The position numbers were made by a program, and so were the translations under genes. Under the pieces are notes generated by a model. The model worked only from the letters and a program-made list of their open reading frames with translations. It ran no database searches and was not told where the DNA came from. A stretch of DNA of 32,309 nt from Nocardia niwae NBRC 108934 = DSM 45340. GTDB lineage: Bacteria > Actinomycetota > Actinomycetes > Mycobacteriales > Mycobacteriaceae. Each line of letters opens with the position of its first letter. Position 1 is the stretch's first letter. The DNA lies in assembly GCF_001613465.1 (NCBI RefSeq), contig NZ_BDCK01000059.1, positions 1 to 32,309 on the forward strand, written 5' to 3'. This document shows, in pieces, positions 32,234-32,309 of the stretch.

Positions 32234-32309
32234 GGGCGCCGCCTACCCTCGCCGCAAGCGGCCAAACGCCCCCGGTTTCACGCACACGCACGCCCGAGAC
32301 CTCACGGCA
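32234..32309. other. upstream region of the membrane protein, window end
   Basis: 76 bases that should include the promoter of the minus-strand gene at 32233. No motif I can name; the window ends before a neighbouring gene is reached. Confidence 0.4.

Overview
The window is GC-rich actinobacterial DNA, most likely from Nocardia or a close relative in the Mycobacteriales. The reasons are the codon bias, the frequent GTG starts and ATGA stop/start overlaps, and the protein families present. The genus is an inference; no rRNA or tRNA gene was seen.

Region 1 (about 0.2-7.5 kb) is a compact RiPP gene cluster of the FxsB type. A divergent AraC-type regulator is followed by a radical SAM/SPASM peptide maturase, a HExxH-type putative peptide hydroxylase, an MFS exporter, a 51-residue precursor peptide that is easy to miss, and a second, paralogous radical SAM/SPASM maturase. 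The precursor ends in two back-to-back Phe-x-Ser motifs, and two maturases are present.

Region 2 (7.5-14.1 kb) starts with the transposase tail of an IS5-like element fused to an ECF-type ABC ATPase that has lost its Walker A half. Then come a SAM methyltransferase, a CopZ-like chaperone with a small membrane protein, and two homologous substrate-binding lipoproteins with a FecCD-type permease and ATPase. A cobalamin riboswitch lies between the two lipoprotein genes, so the importer is probably for corrinoids.

Region 3 (14.1-20.5 kb) is scarred. It holds a serine recombinase without its catalytic domain and with a frameshift, a complete but frameshifted IS3-family element (15932-17264), and the clipped end of an aldehyde dehydrogenase gene. 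These are followed by an MDR oxidoreductase, an SRPBCC protein and an SDR oxidoreductase.

Region 4 (21.2-30.9 kb) is a nine-gene accessory stress island in tight operon order: frameshifted GSP17M-like protein, DnaK, GrpE, CbpA-type DnaJ, CbpM-type modulator, ClpB, zinc-finger thioredoxin, UBP zinc finger, a cyclic-nucleotide-binding/TrxR-like fusion and a DUF1931 histone-fold protein. It appears to join protein disaggregation with thiol redox control. A second IS5-like remnant follows. It carries the same 17-bp end sequence seen at 7.5 kb, so about 23 kb is bounded by IS-end copies. The window closes with an unidentified membrane protein on the minus strand.
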